From positions 124,001 through 188,000 of the forward strand of contig CM071590.1 in NCBI GenBank assembly GCA_036429605.1: a DNA stretch of 64,000 nucleotides. Reading direction: 5' to 3'. Under the pieces are notes generated by a model. It made no database searches. It was not told where the DNA came from and saw only the letters and a list, made by a program, of their open reading frames with translations. Position 1 is the stretch's first letter. Every line of letters begins with the position of its first letter. Source of the stretch: Cladobotryum mycophilum (taxonomy: Eukaryota > Ascomycota > Sordariomycetes > Hypocreales > Hypocreaceae). Shown here in pieces: positions 48,301-60,232 of the stretch. The position numbers and the translations under genes were made by a program.

Positions 48301-48891
48301 GATGAAAAAAAGAATTGATTAAATAGATGGTAGTATTTATTGTCAAGGTAGAAGTAAGAGAATGGGTAGAGATAGATTCGTATTGAGTTATGAATTTTAG
48401 CTGGATGAGATTTACAGGTTTATATGTCTTTACGAGTCTAGCCAAAACGTTGCAATGCAGCGCCTCATTTCAACGACATCCAATACGGAATTCCTACTAT
48501 AGAATAATTCTCAAATCATTCACGTCATTGTTATCTTTCAAGTGGTAATGCATTGCGTTCTTACACTACTCAGATGGACAAATGGGAAGCCAATTCGCCG
48601 CCAATGCACGTGTCAGCTATGACGCCGTTTATTTTTTAATCGATGCTAATACTTGTCGGCACCATGAAAACCTTCAATGGCGCAAGATCTCAATGATTTA
48701 TTTCACTACGCATTGTGTCCTTTGCATCAGGGACAGTCATTCAATATGTCACGATGACGGATGACGCTCTAATGGTACATGTGGGTCATATTTACGCTGT
48801 ATGATTCTAGACTTTCTGTGTGTACATAGGAGTAAATAAGCGAGATTATGGACTTGGTAAATGATGGGAATGATTCGAAATCTTTGCCACC
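48301..48891. other. Intergenic region with promoter of the hydrophilin-like gene
   Basis: About 590 bp. The left part carries a minus-strand TATA box (48419-48424). A 60-codon frame at 48582-48764 is not supported. Confidence 0.5.
48419..48424 (-). promoter_or_regulatory. TATA box of the hydrophilin-like gene
   Basis: TATAAA on the minus strand, 119 bp upstream of the ATG at 48300. Confidence 0.55.
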
Positions 48892-50508
48892 TTAGGCCCA
48901 TCCGGCCTCGGTATCAATTTGCGGCATTTTCAAGCTCGCATCAAACACCCATATCTTGCCAGTGTTGATGAGGTCTTGAAACCAGCTCATCCCTTCCTGC
49001 ACCAATCCCTGATCTTCAAACCTATCGACCCAGATCTTGGCACGTTTTCGAATTTCATGTCCCTCCTCGTGACTATTTGGGGGTGATTTTGGAGCCCAGG
49101 CAAGGCCTGCTCCGGCGGTCACGACTTTGGTAAGGCGGACACACTCGGGGCATGGACCCTCGTGATTCACACCCAAGTTCAAGTAATTAAATGACGAATA
49201 TCGGCAAGCAGTAAAGGTCATTATACCGATGGGGGCAATTGCATAGGCGCCGGATCTAGGATGCTCCGCCGCCCGGCGCAATATGGTCTCGAGAAAAGTG
49301 TGGAAGGGATTCTCAATATTGAGTGCATACGCCACCGAGAAAACATTTTCCCAGTTGCCCCCAGCCACGTCAGACCTCCAGTCAAACAGATCATGCGTTG
49401 CTATCATGACTTCGGCTGCAACGAGACCCTGTTCAATAGAATCTCCTGCAACGATATGGCCATTGTACATCGTTGTACCGCCGCTCACTGCTCTCCAAGC
49501 CATGGCAGACCTGAGAGATATTTCGTTGCTGGTCCCGACTCCTTGCAGTACCGAGTTATCGACTAGTGCGTCAACTGCCTGACCACCAAATTCCAAAACT
49601 GCCCCGAGTCCCTGAGCGACCAAGCGGAGGCGTACGTCTTCATCTGCCAGGGTAAAGCTGCCATAGTCATCGCATACTCCTATGTGAGATAAAGTCGCAA
49701 GTTTCACTGCCTCTTCAGCTGAAAGCCAGCCAGATAGCAGTAACGAACAGGGTAGCGCCCCACTCTCATAGCATCCAACTGCGAGTGGACTGGAGGTAGG
49801 GTAGTAAGCAGCGCCTACGATTGCCGTTGGCGAGTACTTCTTAAAGTTTGCTTTCTTATCCACGTGCGATACGTTTAAGCGGCGCCCTTGGTAGTGGTCA
49901 GCAACTAGCTTAGCTGACCCGTCGCGGGCTGCGGAGACGGTTGCCGGCCCGAATCTCGTCATGAGTTCTTGATGTAAATCCGAACATGACCTGACCCATC
50001 TGGAATGTGCACGTTGCACCGTGTCCTGTGGGTCCAGGGCGACTGCGCGGCAATACTCAACAGCATCCAGCCAGCTCTGTCTACCCGAAATCGAGGTATG
50101 CTCCAGGAGAGCCAAGAGGCCACTTCGCATCAGGCGCCTGTAGGCCCATGCTGCTGCCGTGGTTGGTGCATCGATAGGCCCCGTAACAGCAACTGTAGGC
50201 GTACCCTGCCACCATTGTACCACATGCTCCGAGTCAAGCTCATCAAGAGCTTGGTATATTGCCATTGCTAGCTCTCCCTCAGCTGTTTTATCCGAGACCG
50301 GCACAATATAGCCAGCAGAATTTCGTAGTCCAGCCAATTTGCCGCTGTTGGGGTTGCCCACAGCTTCCCAGAGTGGTGGGGTTACAGCTTTATCATGGTG
50401 CTTATGCCGTGCAGCATCGTGTGCTGCATCTGACAAAGCTGTTGTATCGATATTGTTAGCTGCGATGTCCTTATTGAACCTTTCCTCGTCTGTATAATGG
50501 GCGTTCAT
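48892..50508 (-). CDS. Uncharacterised 538-residue helical protein, terpene-cyclase-like motifs
   Basis: An intronless frame with a good start. I do not recognise a named family. The sequence is Ala-rich and predicted mostly helical with no signal peptide. Two features recall class I terpenoid synthases: C-D-D-Y-G-S (Asp280-Asp281), like the aspartate-rich metal site, and H-D-L-F-D-W-R-S-D (372-380), which has the spacing of the second metal triad (N/D)-D-(L/I/V)-x-(S/T)-x-x-x-E but with His, Asp and Asp at three places. The 93-residue gap between them is shorter than in usual cyclases. A C-P-E-C pair sits at 453-456. A cyclase role is therefore a hypothesis; it could equally be another helical-bundle protein. 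The gene stands alone between the hydrophilin-like gene and an MFS pseudogene. Confidence 0.75.
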   Translation of the reverse strand: MNAHYTDEERFNKDIAANNIDTTALSDAAHDAARHKHHDKAVTPPLWEAVGNPNSGKLAGLRNSAGYIVPVSDKTAEGELAMAIYQALDELDSEHVVQWWQGTPTVAVTGPIDAPTTAAAWAYRRLMRSGLLALLEHTSISGRQSWLDAVEYCRAVALDPQDTVQRAHSRWVRSCSDLHQELMTRFGPATVSAARDGSAKLVADHYQGRRLNVSHVDKKANFKKYSPTAIVGAAYYPTSSPLAVGCYESGALPCSLLLSGWLSAEEAVKLATLSHIGVCDDYGSFTLADEDVRLRLVAQGLGAVLEFGGQAVDALVDNSVLQGVGTSNEISLRSAMAWRAVSGGTTMYNGHIVAGDSIEQGLVAAEVMIATHDLFDWRSDVAGGNWENVFSVAYALNIENPFHTFLETILRRAAEHPRSGAYAIAPIGIMTFTACRYSSFNYLNLGVNHEGPCPECVRLTKVVTAGAGLAWAPKSPPNSHEEGHEIRKRAKIWVDRFEDQGLVQEGMSWFQDLINTGKIWVFDASLKMPQIDTEAGWA

Positions 50509-51505
50509 TTTGCCGTGAGATCAAGTTTCTCAATTGAATAAACTGCCTCTCAAGATATGCTGTAGCTTGTCAGAACTCATAGTAGGTAGCATGTGATGAA
50601 GGGGAGCGTACTAAAAGACACACAGGTATCCAAAACTCTCTTGCTAATCACAAATATTCTTATCAAAGCTATAGCAATGATGAATCTTTTGAGATTCTGA
50701 TCATCAACACAATCCAGAATATCCTCCGAGAGTTGACTGATGTGGGATCCGGAATAGCAACTGATCAGTTATTTGATCAAATGCGTAGGAGGTAGGAGAA
50801 GAACTGAATGGAATGTGTAGAACGCTATAGCTTAGGAATAAATCAACACCACGGTGTTGAATTGAACTGAAAGATGAAAGGGAGAAAGTTAATTGTTGCT
50901 ATCATTCAATGGATCAACAACACCTTTTATCCTCACAGACGTTCTGATAGCTGGCTTTCAGCTGCACAAATTGGGTAACTAATCTCTCAACCTAATTTGT
51001 AAGTTTTATATACATGCCTCAAGGATTGGAAACTCCAGTTCAGATACGAACCCTGCAAGAAAACCATGATGCGAGTGACACGTAACTGTCTCCGACAAAA
51101 AGAGAATGATAGCTGATTTGTTTAAGCTCTATCCTACGCCATTATTGTTCAGGGATATATCTCTTGACCTTGTATTCTATGCAAGTTTATGCGATTCAAG
51201 ACGTATAAAAACCTCACCTCTAACTACTTGAAGTAATAAACTAACTCTTTCTAACCCTTTAGGAATGTATAGTAGTTATCATAGGAAAACGTTGCTTATG
51301 AAAGTGTAAAGACCCTTATGAGATCCAATCTATGGCCAGATGTTACAATTCAGTACGATTGATCCCTGTCAGCAACCGGAGTCCGGTCTAATCTTTCGCC
51401 TTGTTTAATATGCATTTTCGGTACACCGGAGTCAGACATAGACAGGGTTCAAATCTCTGACCTAGAGAAGTTTTTACGCGAGCTTAAACACTGGGCCTAG
51501 ACCGC
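50509..51505. other. Intergenic region, no supported gene
   Basis: About 1 kb upstream of the 538-residue gene, presumably including its promoter. No gene, repeat or remnant recognised. Confidence 0.5.
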
Positions 51506-52911
51506 TTATATTTGCCTAATATTCAATAAAGCATGGGTCATACCCCTTGAGATCCTCTTTACCACATGGCCTTCCAGCTGACCCCCTGCACCCGAATCGC
51601 CAGCCACGGAAAACACGAAAAATGCTGTCACGTAGCCCATCGCAGTGGTGAGCAATATTCCCGGCCACCATCTTTTGTTGTAGTGAGAGTATTTCCGGCG
51701 ATAGATATACTGGATGGGCAACCGAATGCATAGCAAGTGGATGCACTGGCATAATAGAGTCCTATTCTTGACTACTACAGAGCTGACCAATCTGTCAGTG
51801 TGATTGATGTTTGCATCGCTTGAGAAGTCAAATAGAATGATAAATACAATCAGCAGTGCCATATTGTGTGGCTCAGCTGCCAGGGCATCTGGCAACCACA
51901 GAACCACAGAGCTGACATAAACACCGTTACGAGGAAGGATTCCACGATGATGGTGTTATATCGGCCTATCCTATCGGCAATATATCCCGGTACGTAGTGT
52001 CCGATGTATGACACACCGTTGGGGATCCTTCCGTTGATGATACGGGCACTCATCTCGGAAGTCGGCTGGGGATGAACAATGCGGACCGTCGGCTTTTTCA
52101 GGCCATTTGTTTGTGTAGTTAGCCTCTGCTTGCCACAGCCGATTATCACCCAAGAAAGGAACATTTACTTCTTGGCGTGACAAGCTCTCTTCGGCGCTCT
52201 TATTACGAAATGGGACCGGAGCCATGGCAGTAACTACAACAGGAGTCTTCTTCGTCTACTGGGCTTACTTTGTGCCTATCGCCTACATACCAAGCTTTTA
52301 CTTGGCGTCTTGTTGACTTGCTGAAGGAAACGCCGTAAGTGGGGATGCGGCATTTGCGTATCACGCCACCGCCTGTGAATGCAAGGCCGCTAACTGTACC
52401 ACGTTTCTTATTAAACAAATAATACATGGCTCCCATGACAGGTTTGAAGAAAAACGGGTTGCCTATCTCACTAATGATAGAGAAGATGAGGATCGATTTA
52501 TAATATTCTTTAGTCCTGTTAGTATTTTAGCCATGTAGGTTTTATAATGAGAACTCTCCATCACTCACCTGCGCAAAGACTAAGTGCAAACGTCCCCACA
52601 AGTAAACAGGTTTCCCCGATAAGCATCAGCTCTTTCGGCCCCCTCGTATCGAGTATTGGCCACATATACCTCGAAGACGCCAGTTGAGTTGACAATTCCT
52701 ACACCAGCCGTCATGGAGTACCATGAATTAACTACTATAGTTCATGCGGCTACGCCACCCTCCAGGTAAGTGATCTCAGGTTCACCATCCCCGTCATGAG
52801 ACCTTTGAGGTATTCTTCATATCTCATAGAGCTGACTTTCTAGCTTCAATCCTCCCCTCGTAATTTGTTGCATGTGCTTGTACTGTCTTTTCTGGAGCGG
52901 GCTCTTCGTGC
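51506..52911 (-). pseudogene. Monocarboxylate-type MFS transporter, decayed
   Basis: The minus strand starts with M-A-E-H-E-E-P-A-P-E-K-T at 52911, a typical cytosolic N-tail, but runs into stops. Fragments of a monocarboxylate-transporter-like MFS protein follow in order in different frames: G-I-V-N-S-T-G-V-F-E near 52690, F-N-K-K-R-G-T-V-S-G-L-A-F-T-G-G-G near 52400, and V-P-G-Y-I-A-D-R-I-G-R-Y-N-T-I-I near 51960. The last part (51907-51506) still has a Leu/Ile-rich helix. Several frameshifts and stops cannot be explained by normal introns. The gene is therefore dead or very badly damaged. I do not attempt to rejoin it. Confidence 0.75.
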
Positions 52912-55900
52912 TCAGCCATTTATCGGTACTTAGGAGAGGAAAGAAGAAATGCACTGGCGGTTAGTATATCGTGATATATTAATAAACTTTCGGAGCTAGG
53001 CGTCTCGAAGAAGTGTAAGCAGACGCACTTTTGCTTTCTACAAAAACACGGGCTTATGGTGGATGAGATTATTGTTTGAAGGTCAATTTACAACTACGGA
53101 GAGAACATCTTATGTGCGTTTTATGATGTCAAGAAAAGGTGTGTCTAGATGCTATATTGAACGAGGAATAAACATTGAAGCATAGAGCATTCTAAGAGGT
53201 CGTCAAACCAACGAACTAGTCAACTGGTTGTCACACACATCTGGAATCTGAAATTATGTTTGTCAATCATTGTAGCATTTCACAGATGGCTGTTCCACCA
53301 ACACGGTAAGACATAGTGTTTCTCTTTGCCATTTTCTTTCACCAACCTTTATTTATACATATACATTGAATACAGCCATTTTGGAGTCTACCGGAAAATT
53401 TAAACGCCTCCCGCTGTGCATCGATAAGGTTGCCATCATCGGCGCCATCCGTCCACTAGACAGGGACGTTCCTTGAGTCGATCCAAAACTAAGTTGGATA
53501 GTAGCGCAGCCTCCCTCTAAATAAGGTAATTCCTAAATCCTGCACAAAGCTAGAATTTGACCCGTTTCTCCATATGAAAATAGCTCAAGGCTGTCAAACT
53601 ACTGTCAAATGGCTCAGACCTACAAACCTCGTATCGGGTAGGTATACAGCCTTGATGGAGATTCATTGAAAGCATTCAGCTATCATACAATTCCAACTAT
53701 CCAACGATCACCATCCTCTTAATCTCAGTGTTCCACTATTGAAGTTCCTTCAGCTATTGCGACCTTAGACTCTTAGAAATTTGAAACGGGAGACTAATTT
53801 CCAATTTCTTCTGTACTTACAACAAAGCATCCTGCTGTCTTGTGAGCCTTCGCGAACTGATCTGAGGTATGCTTGAGGCGGCTATTTTTAAGAGCTTATT
53901 TCTTGTTAGTGTGGACCTACGTGACGGTGCAGGCCTCTGTTGGTAGATGCACACGCTTGTCGAGATATTCGCGACAATCATGACTCAATTGATCATCAAT
54001 CTTTTTAGAACCTTCTTCGTCAAACCTGCGCCCCACCAAGGCTGAAAATCACACGTTTCTAGGTGCAAGTTTAACTCGCTGATAAGAGACGTTTCTGCTT
54101 CTCACTTGCTATGGAAGATTTGCGTCTTGGACAACAAAAGATCCCCCAGTTGCGTCAGGCGGGCGATCATTAGCCTAATATGAGATAAGAATTCGTTCTT
54201 TTCTTGAACATCTAGATTTGTGTCAATTGTAAGAGCATTGTCTTCTCCCTGCAGAAATTTCGTAGCAGCCATGGAAGAAGTGTTGAATTCAGAGACTACA
54301 GCGTTCTGAACCAATGGGTGGCCCAAGGGTGTCTTGCATGGTCCACCGACTTCGGATTAATGTCGACACTGATATATTAACGCACACCTACGCCGGTCGC
54401 GAATATATCAGTGAGAAATCAGCGGGACTTCCCTGGATCTAGACCGAGCCTGACATAGTGAGCAGGTCGACTTTTAGCGAGGACGGCCTGTTTACCCGTA
54501 ATCGCAAAGGGCGTGTTTCAAAACGAGGAACCATGGTCTCCAGCGTATATGTTGAGATTCCATACCACCAGCTAGAATTAGGATTAGCCATAGCCCCAAA
54601 GCTAGCCATTAGGGATTCTATATCGACAGCGTTCTGTTGCGCTTTCTACATGCCATCTATGTCATACTTGACAGAATTGTCCAAGATGATGAGCTCTTCG
54701 AGTTCAATGTGACAGTGTGAGAAAACGGCACCAGCCGCAAAGCCATTGAAGAGTAACAAGGTAGCAGTAGCAGCCATGATGATTCGATTTAAAAGATAAT
54801 CCAGGGATAAGACGATCAAATGAATATGGCAGCCAGGTACAGGAACTAAGAGGCAGCTTGGTTCGATTCTTGTATGTTGTCTGAGATCCCATGAAACCCG
54901 ACATCGGTGGATATTGCGAGGTTTTTAATGCAGCATAGATGATTCATGCAAAAAAGATGTCTACACAAATATTCTCCTGGCCTTACAAGCTTTGTAATAA
55001 CACCGTTGTGATCGTCTCCAGATTTCGGCATGCGACCCCAGCGCTGCTGCCCAACCAAATATAGCAAATAAGTACATACCAAAGTAACCTGCATAAAATA
55101 TCAAGTCTAGTTAAATAGATGTACCGTTATACTAAATTTGTATGCTCTAGTACATCTATTTGATTAAACTTGATATTTTGTGAGTGTTACTTTTTTGCTT
55201 TTTATATTTGTTTGTTTGATATAAAGCCAGCGCTGTGCGACCCATCCACGCCCGAGCTTGGAGAAAATCTAGAAAACCACGGAATAGTCAGCATCTTTGT
55301 ATGTGGGTCAGTGTTGTGTGCATCGTATTTTCTACGTAGGCGGCCCAGTCAACAAATTGTAGCCTATAACATGCCGCTGTGAGGGATGGGCTTGAGATGG
55401 AATATCTATGGTGGTTGCGAATGGTATCAGGATGCGTCACAGTACCTTCTAACTTGCAGCGGGAGTGTACTTGGGAAAAACTACCTAGAATAAGGGGCAA
55501 TAGGCGAAGGTAATCTCTGAGATACGATTCGGTATTCGAAGATATCGGTTCACTTCAGAATGTGATTCCCAATAGGCGCGAACATAGAATCTTGTGTCCG
55601 AATCCGTTATGCGCCGTTACCATTTAACGGTCAGATTATTTTCACGTAATCCACAATTGCTGACCACAGTTGTGTCGGGCAGCTGTCTTGTACCGTAGTA
55701 CGTATCAGAAGAGTTTTGGCTGATGTAGGCGGTATGATGTTTGTTTGAGAACCGCATCGGGCCACTACATTCCACTTCTTTCACGCATTTAGTGTCCTTT
55801 TTCTCTCCGTTGAATAAGGGAATATGAGTCATTTATGTGCATAATAGGTTATGTACAGTCTTTTCTAAATTGTCCACAGAGGGCTCTGAGAAAATGAAGT

Positions 55901-58092
55901 TACCATTAATGAGCAAGGATTATCTCTAATGAATCGCGTTTAAAGTTTTGCTGCTTCCAAATCTCTCCTCATTGCCTTAATGAGGATCATCGGAAAGACT
56001 CCTTATATGTAGGTATAAACCGATAAATTAATCCGCTAATAACACAGCCGAGACGTGAGAGGGATTCCAGTGAGACGCAGATAAACGTACCAGCTACTTT
56101 ATGACTTCCAAGGTAGGTGGAGACAGATATCTTAACATCGTCCCACAGGATTGTAGGCCGTTCAATTGCACTCCGATGATCTTCACATAATAGCTGCTCA
56201 GTCGCCTTGAAGATTCTAAACTCTTTTCTTCAATAGTAAGAATTTAGCCATTCTTCTTTTTTCCAGAATCAGGGTCGCCAAAATGACCTTTCTGTGCCTG
56301 ACTACTTCACCTTATTGTAGAGCATCCCCTCCATAATCCAGTATATACGAGATTCGGGGAGCAGGACGCCGCAGCATGTCAATCCACGCTCATTTATAGC
56401 CGATCGTTCATCTGTATACCCCCTCTCAAGCCGATAACCGGTCACGGATGAGACCCATGAGATAGCCAGTGGGCTCACTTGTAGGAATATGGAGCAAGAT
56501 TTTGCTGTGATTCATCCACTGATTCAAATAAAACTTCCACAGATTGATCTAGATTCAGTTTAACCAACTTTCTAGAAAATGCTTCAACTCACTACTCTTC
56601 AATTAGATGTAAGGGGCTTACCTTTTTCGGATGGATTTCCGGCATCCTCATTTCTATGTCAGACCTTAGAAATGCAGACACGAGAGCTCCGTAGAACAAC
56701 GCGATCCGTCGTTATGTACACCGCGTTACCTACGGTGCCTGGTATACCTGAGTCATTTTGAGTTGGGGGAGAAAACCAGGGAGAGCAGAATTTCTCCATC
56801 CTTAATGATCGATAATATAATGCAAGAAACTTCGTATTTTTTTATGTAACATTAAATGCGCACTTCATGCATTGACTTCCCAGCTAGTAGTAAGAGTTAG
56901 AGGGGCCAAGAGCTAATGATTTGTTCAGGAATTGATGTCGTCCTACGTCCTCGCATAAACATAATATCCAATTCATCTAAATACTCTCTACAAAGTCAAT
57001 TCAACACCAGGTCATAATCATCATCAGCTCTAGCCTACTATCGCTGAGTAGCCGTAAACGCAGGCTCAATCGTCTAGTTCTTTTCACCTTCTAGAATCTA
57101 GTTCTTAGATCGAATACGATGCGTTATCCCGGCGTCTTGCCCCGCAAGTTAACCTGGAGCAACTCTAGAAAGTGGATGAAACCTGGCGGGGAGCAATGTT
57201 AATGGGTTTAGGTACTACGAGTAGTGATGGACCCTTGAAAGGGAGTCAAAGCACATTGGACAAGCACTTACAAACTAGACAAAATCCCAAATCCCGTCCC
57301 AGCCCCTCGTTTCCTGGTTGGATTTGGTCCACTTTAACGCAATAATGAGGTTGTCTGTTCCATAAAGCGTCAATTTAGACTGGCCGACGAGCAATTTGAT
57401 GTGATGCTAGATGCACCGATTATCCATTGTAACCACGCTGCCTGGAGGATTCGCGCTTGTTATAATCCTTCCACTCCTCCATCAAGCAGCTTCTTCAGAA
57501 AATGCAGGTTATGATCAAGACCAGCCCATATCTGGCAGGTGATTGACACCCGAAGTTTTCAAGCTCTTTCTATTTACCTTAACCAATGACACCCTCAAGA
57601 CTGTAACTAGTTTGGAGGATTCGTATCCTTGTAGACACACAATGCAACCAAATTTCGCTACCGCGTCTCACCCTCCAAAATAGCACAGTGATGTAGGTAA
57701 GACGGAGCAGGAATTCGTATGTGGCTAGAGCCAACGGTTCGAATTGATGAACTGAAAATCCCTCCGTTTCGATCTGGAGCACACTGCGCATTCTTCTTCT
57801 AGAAAACAGGGTTGCAGACTGTGAGCGGCACAGCAATTGATCAACAGCGACCAAGACATCATGAGCAGCACTGCCAATACCATGCAGTTCCTTTATCCAT
57901 CAACTCATGGCCAATCATGTCATGTAGGAGTGACAACCTTTACTCCCCTCTCATGCATGCTGATCCTAAAGCAACAAAATCCATATTCCATTGTTCGAGA
58001 ACCCCGCACTCATATGTAGGTAGTTTGGAAGCAACAGTGTAAAACAAGCTCCCTCCTTGCCGTGTGGATGTCAAAGCCCAACCTGTATCATC
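52912..58092. other. 5.2-kb gene-poor stretch
   Basis: No intact gene is supported. It contains a 74-codon minus frame at 54326-54102 (helical, Gln/Leu-rich, no motif), a minus frame from an ATG at 54777 with one in-frame TAG at about 54650 that begins like a signal peptide, and the long palindrome at 55081-55193. 55.2-58.1 kb shows only short frames. The right end must hold the promoter of the receptor gene. Confidence 0.5.
55081..55193. repeat. Long palindrome, 44-bp arms, 25-bp loop
   Basis: Arms at 55081-55124 and 55150-55193 are reverse complements: the inner 30 bp (AAAATATCAAG...GATGTAC) differ at two positions, and the outer ends both read AAAGTAAC, with a few mismatches between. A stem-loop of about 113 bp could form. 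It looks like a foldback or MITE-type element; no transposase is near. Confidence 0.8.
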
Positions 58093-59466
58093 ATGGCACT
58101 CCACGTTTTCGACGATACGCAGCAAGGCGCTTCTTTTATCGTATGCATTGTGTCAACACCAATATGCATCCTCGCCACCATACTTCGCTTCGTGGCCACG
58201 AGCCACTCAGGGAGGAAAATTGGTCTTGAAGATTGGTTTGCTCTGCTGGGCCTCTTCTTCTTCTTGCTATACACTGCCATGTTGCTATGGAGTAAGTAAG
58301 CCATTAATTTCTACATCTACCTCCAGCTAGTAGTGCACCCGTTAACACTCTGTTGGTCAGTTCTCGTGGCCATGGACGGCAGAAACTGGTCTCAAGCTGG
58401 AGAAATCCCATACGATACACTCACCAAGATCTCCAAGGTATGGTGTGCATCTAACCGCCTCGACTTCTACCCTTTACTTTATAATTAGCATTCTAATCGC
58501 AATACTCGGCGGGCTGTAGGTTTGGTATTGCATGGACCCTAACTTCAGCGTAAACCAGGCTTTTGTCAAACTGAGCCTTCTCGCTTTATACTACCGCCTC
58601 TTCTCTATCAACCGGATTTTTGTGCGCTGGGTTTATACGATTGGCATCATTCAGATATTTTGGCTCATCGCGATGTGGTTCGTTCGCTGGTTCTCGTGTA
58701 CGCCAGTGAAGAAAATCTGGGAGCCCATGACACCAGGGCATTGCATCAATGTGCAGGCCCTTCTTCCCGCGGGCGAGTCAATCAACTCTGTGATTGACTT
58801 CGCTGTTGTTGGTCTTGCAGTTTACATGGTACAATCATTGAAAATCGCGACACGAACTAAATGGAAGCTGGGAATTCTATTCGCCTTGGGCAGCATGTAC
58901 GTATTGATCATTTCCTTCACGATTTTAAACTAACCTCTGTTTCTTCACAGCTCCGGCATCATTGGCTTTATTAAGATTGGGGTCGCATTTGGCACAATTG
59001 GTAGGCACACTTCAAAGCCCCCTTCTCCTGACTGGCATCTCTATCTATCCGAAGAGAATTAACTGACTAAGATTTAGGGTTGAGCATCGTCAATACTATA
59101 TGGATAGAAGTACAAATGGCGACTAGCATTGTCTGCTGCTGCGCACCGGTTGACATGTCGCTCCTCGTACAGGCGAGATTGTTTCAGAGATTGAAGCTGC
59201 GATTTCCTCCATCATTCCCGTCGCTAAGCAAGACCAGCAAAGATAGCAAAGGACCGTCAATAAAAGGCAAGGCTAGTAGTGAGAACGAACTAGCACAGCG
59301 TATGGACTGGAGTTACCTAGACACCTCAAACTCAAGGGAACTCGCTTGGGTTGAAGTAGAAACAGGGCGATCTTCACGCTCACAAGAACGGGCAATGTGG
59401 GAGTCTTCAAATCAACTCTATCCAATGAAGACAGTGAGGATTCATCAGACCTTTGAGAAGATCTAA
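58093..59466 (+). CDS. Second rhodopsin-domain (PTH11-like) membrane protein
   Basis: Exons 58093-58291, 58361-58437, 58520-58896, 58951-59000 and 59078-59466 give 363 residues. About seven membrane helices are visible: helix 1 (I-V-C-I-V-S-T-P-I-C-I-L-A) is followed by G-L-E-D-W-F-A-L-L-G, the D-D/D-W position of the fungal rhodopsin family, then K-L-S-L-L-A-L-Y-Y-R-L-F in helix 3, and a last helix beginning I-W-I-E-V-Q-M-A-T-S-I-V, as in this family. The C-tail of about 100 residues is polar and Ser-rich. The 50-nt fourth exon is supported by frame and splice sites. It differs clearly from the receptor at 8.7-10.2 kb, so it is not a recent duplicate. Confidence 0.87.
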
Positions 59467-59876
59467 GGGTTTAGTTGATACATTAGTATTTATTTATCGA
59501 GTTTTAATATGACTAATAACACGAAACTAGTAAGATCAAGTCAATGAGAAGAAAGTAGAGAAGTAGGGGCGAAGAAGATTGCTCAAGAGGATGTAAACGG
59601 GATCACGGTCATGTACGCTTTTCATGTCTAGCGCCACAAAGTTAACATGTCTGTCTGGGATTTCCGTTCACAATATTGGTTATGTAGTTTATGATCAAAC
59701 TTCCAAAGAAATAATAAAAATAAAATAAATAGCAAGAGTAGAAGAAGATTGGTTAAATACAGCGGCAAAACTTTTTATTTGATAACATACACCAAAGGTA
59801 ACATATGATCTGATTCATTGCTTCCCTCAAAGCCTGTATGTGCAAGTATAGGGTAGCTATATGTGGTAGTCGCGTT
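59467..59876. other. Intergenic region, no gene seen
   Basis: About 410 bp between convergent genes, A/T-rich near 59710-59760. Probably 3' regions only. Confidence 0.5.
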
Positions 59877-60232
59877 TTATTTAGTCTTGACTTTGTGTTG
59901 ACTCCAGGACCAGCCAAGAGCAAAAGCAGTGATAATTGACCCAATACCCTCCCAAAGTGATGCGGCAGCCCAGCCCTGCCGCCAGAAAATAATAGCCGTA
60001 AGCAATCTCATTGGTACTGTGGCCACGAAGAAAGCCGTATTATTTTGATACGCTGCTAGTGTGTAATAAATACCCATGGCGGTGGCACCAGCGCGTTGCC
60101 CCTCACAGCAGGCAGGGCACCGACGGGTAGATTGAGTGTCTAGAGACTCTAGGCTAGGAAAAGAAGAGAATGTACGCCGGCCCCAAATGACGTGAAGCCA
60201 AAGGCGTAGATGGTGATGCGGGCTGCTGCCAT
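59877..60232 (-). pseudogene. Small membrane-protein gene with stops and frameshift
   Basis: From an ATG at 60232 the minus strand encodes a hydrophobic start (I-T-I-Y-A-F-G-F-T-S-F-G-A-G), but two TAG codons follow close together, and the frame shifts by one base near 60085. The remaining C-terminal part (G-I-Y-Y-T-L-A-A-Y-Q, then a helix around V-P-M-R-L-L-T-A-I-I-F-W and G-S-I-I-T-A-F-A-L-G-W) is well preserved and looks like a small fungal integral membrane protein. A 36-nt GT-AG interval spans both stops but is very short for an intron and would not repair the frame. Most likely a recently lost gene, or a sequence error. Confidence 0.55.

Noticed and set aside
57579..57854. 91-codon minus frame just before the second receptor gene
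   Set aside because: Some hydrophobic residues but no family pattern. It overlaps the expected promoter of the receptor.
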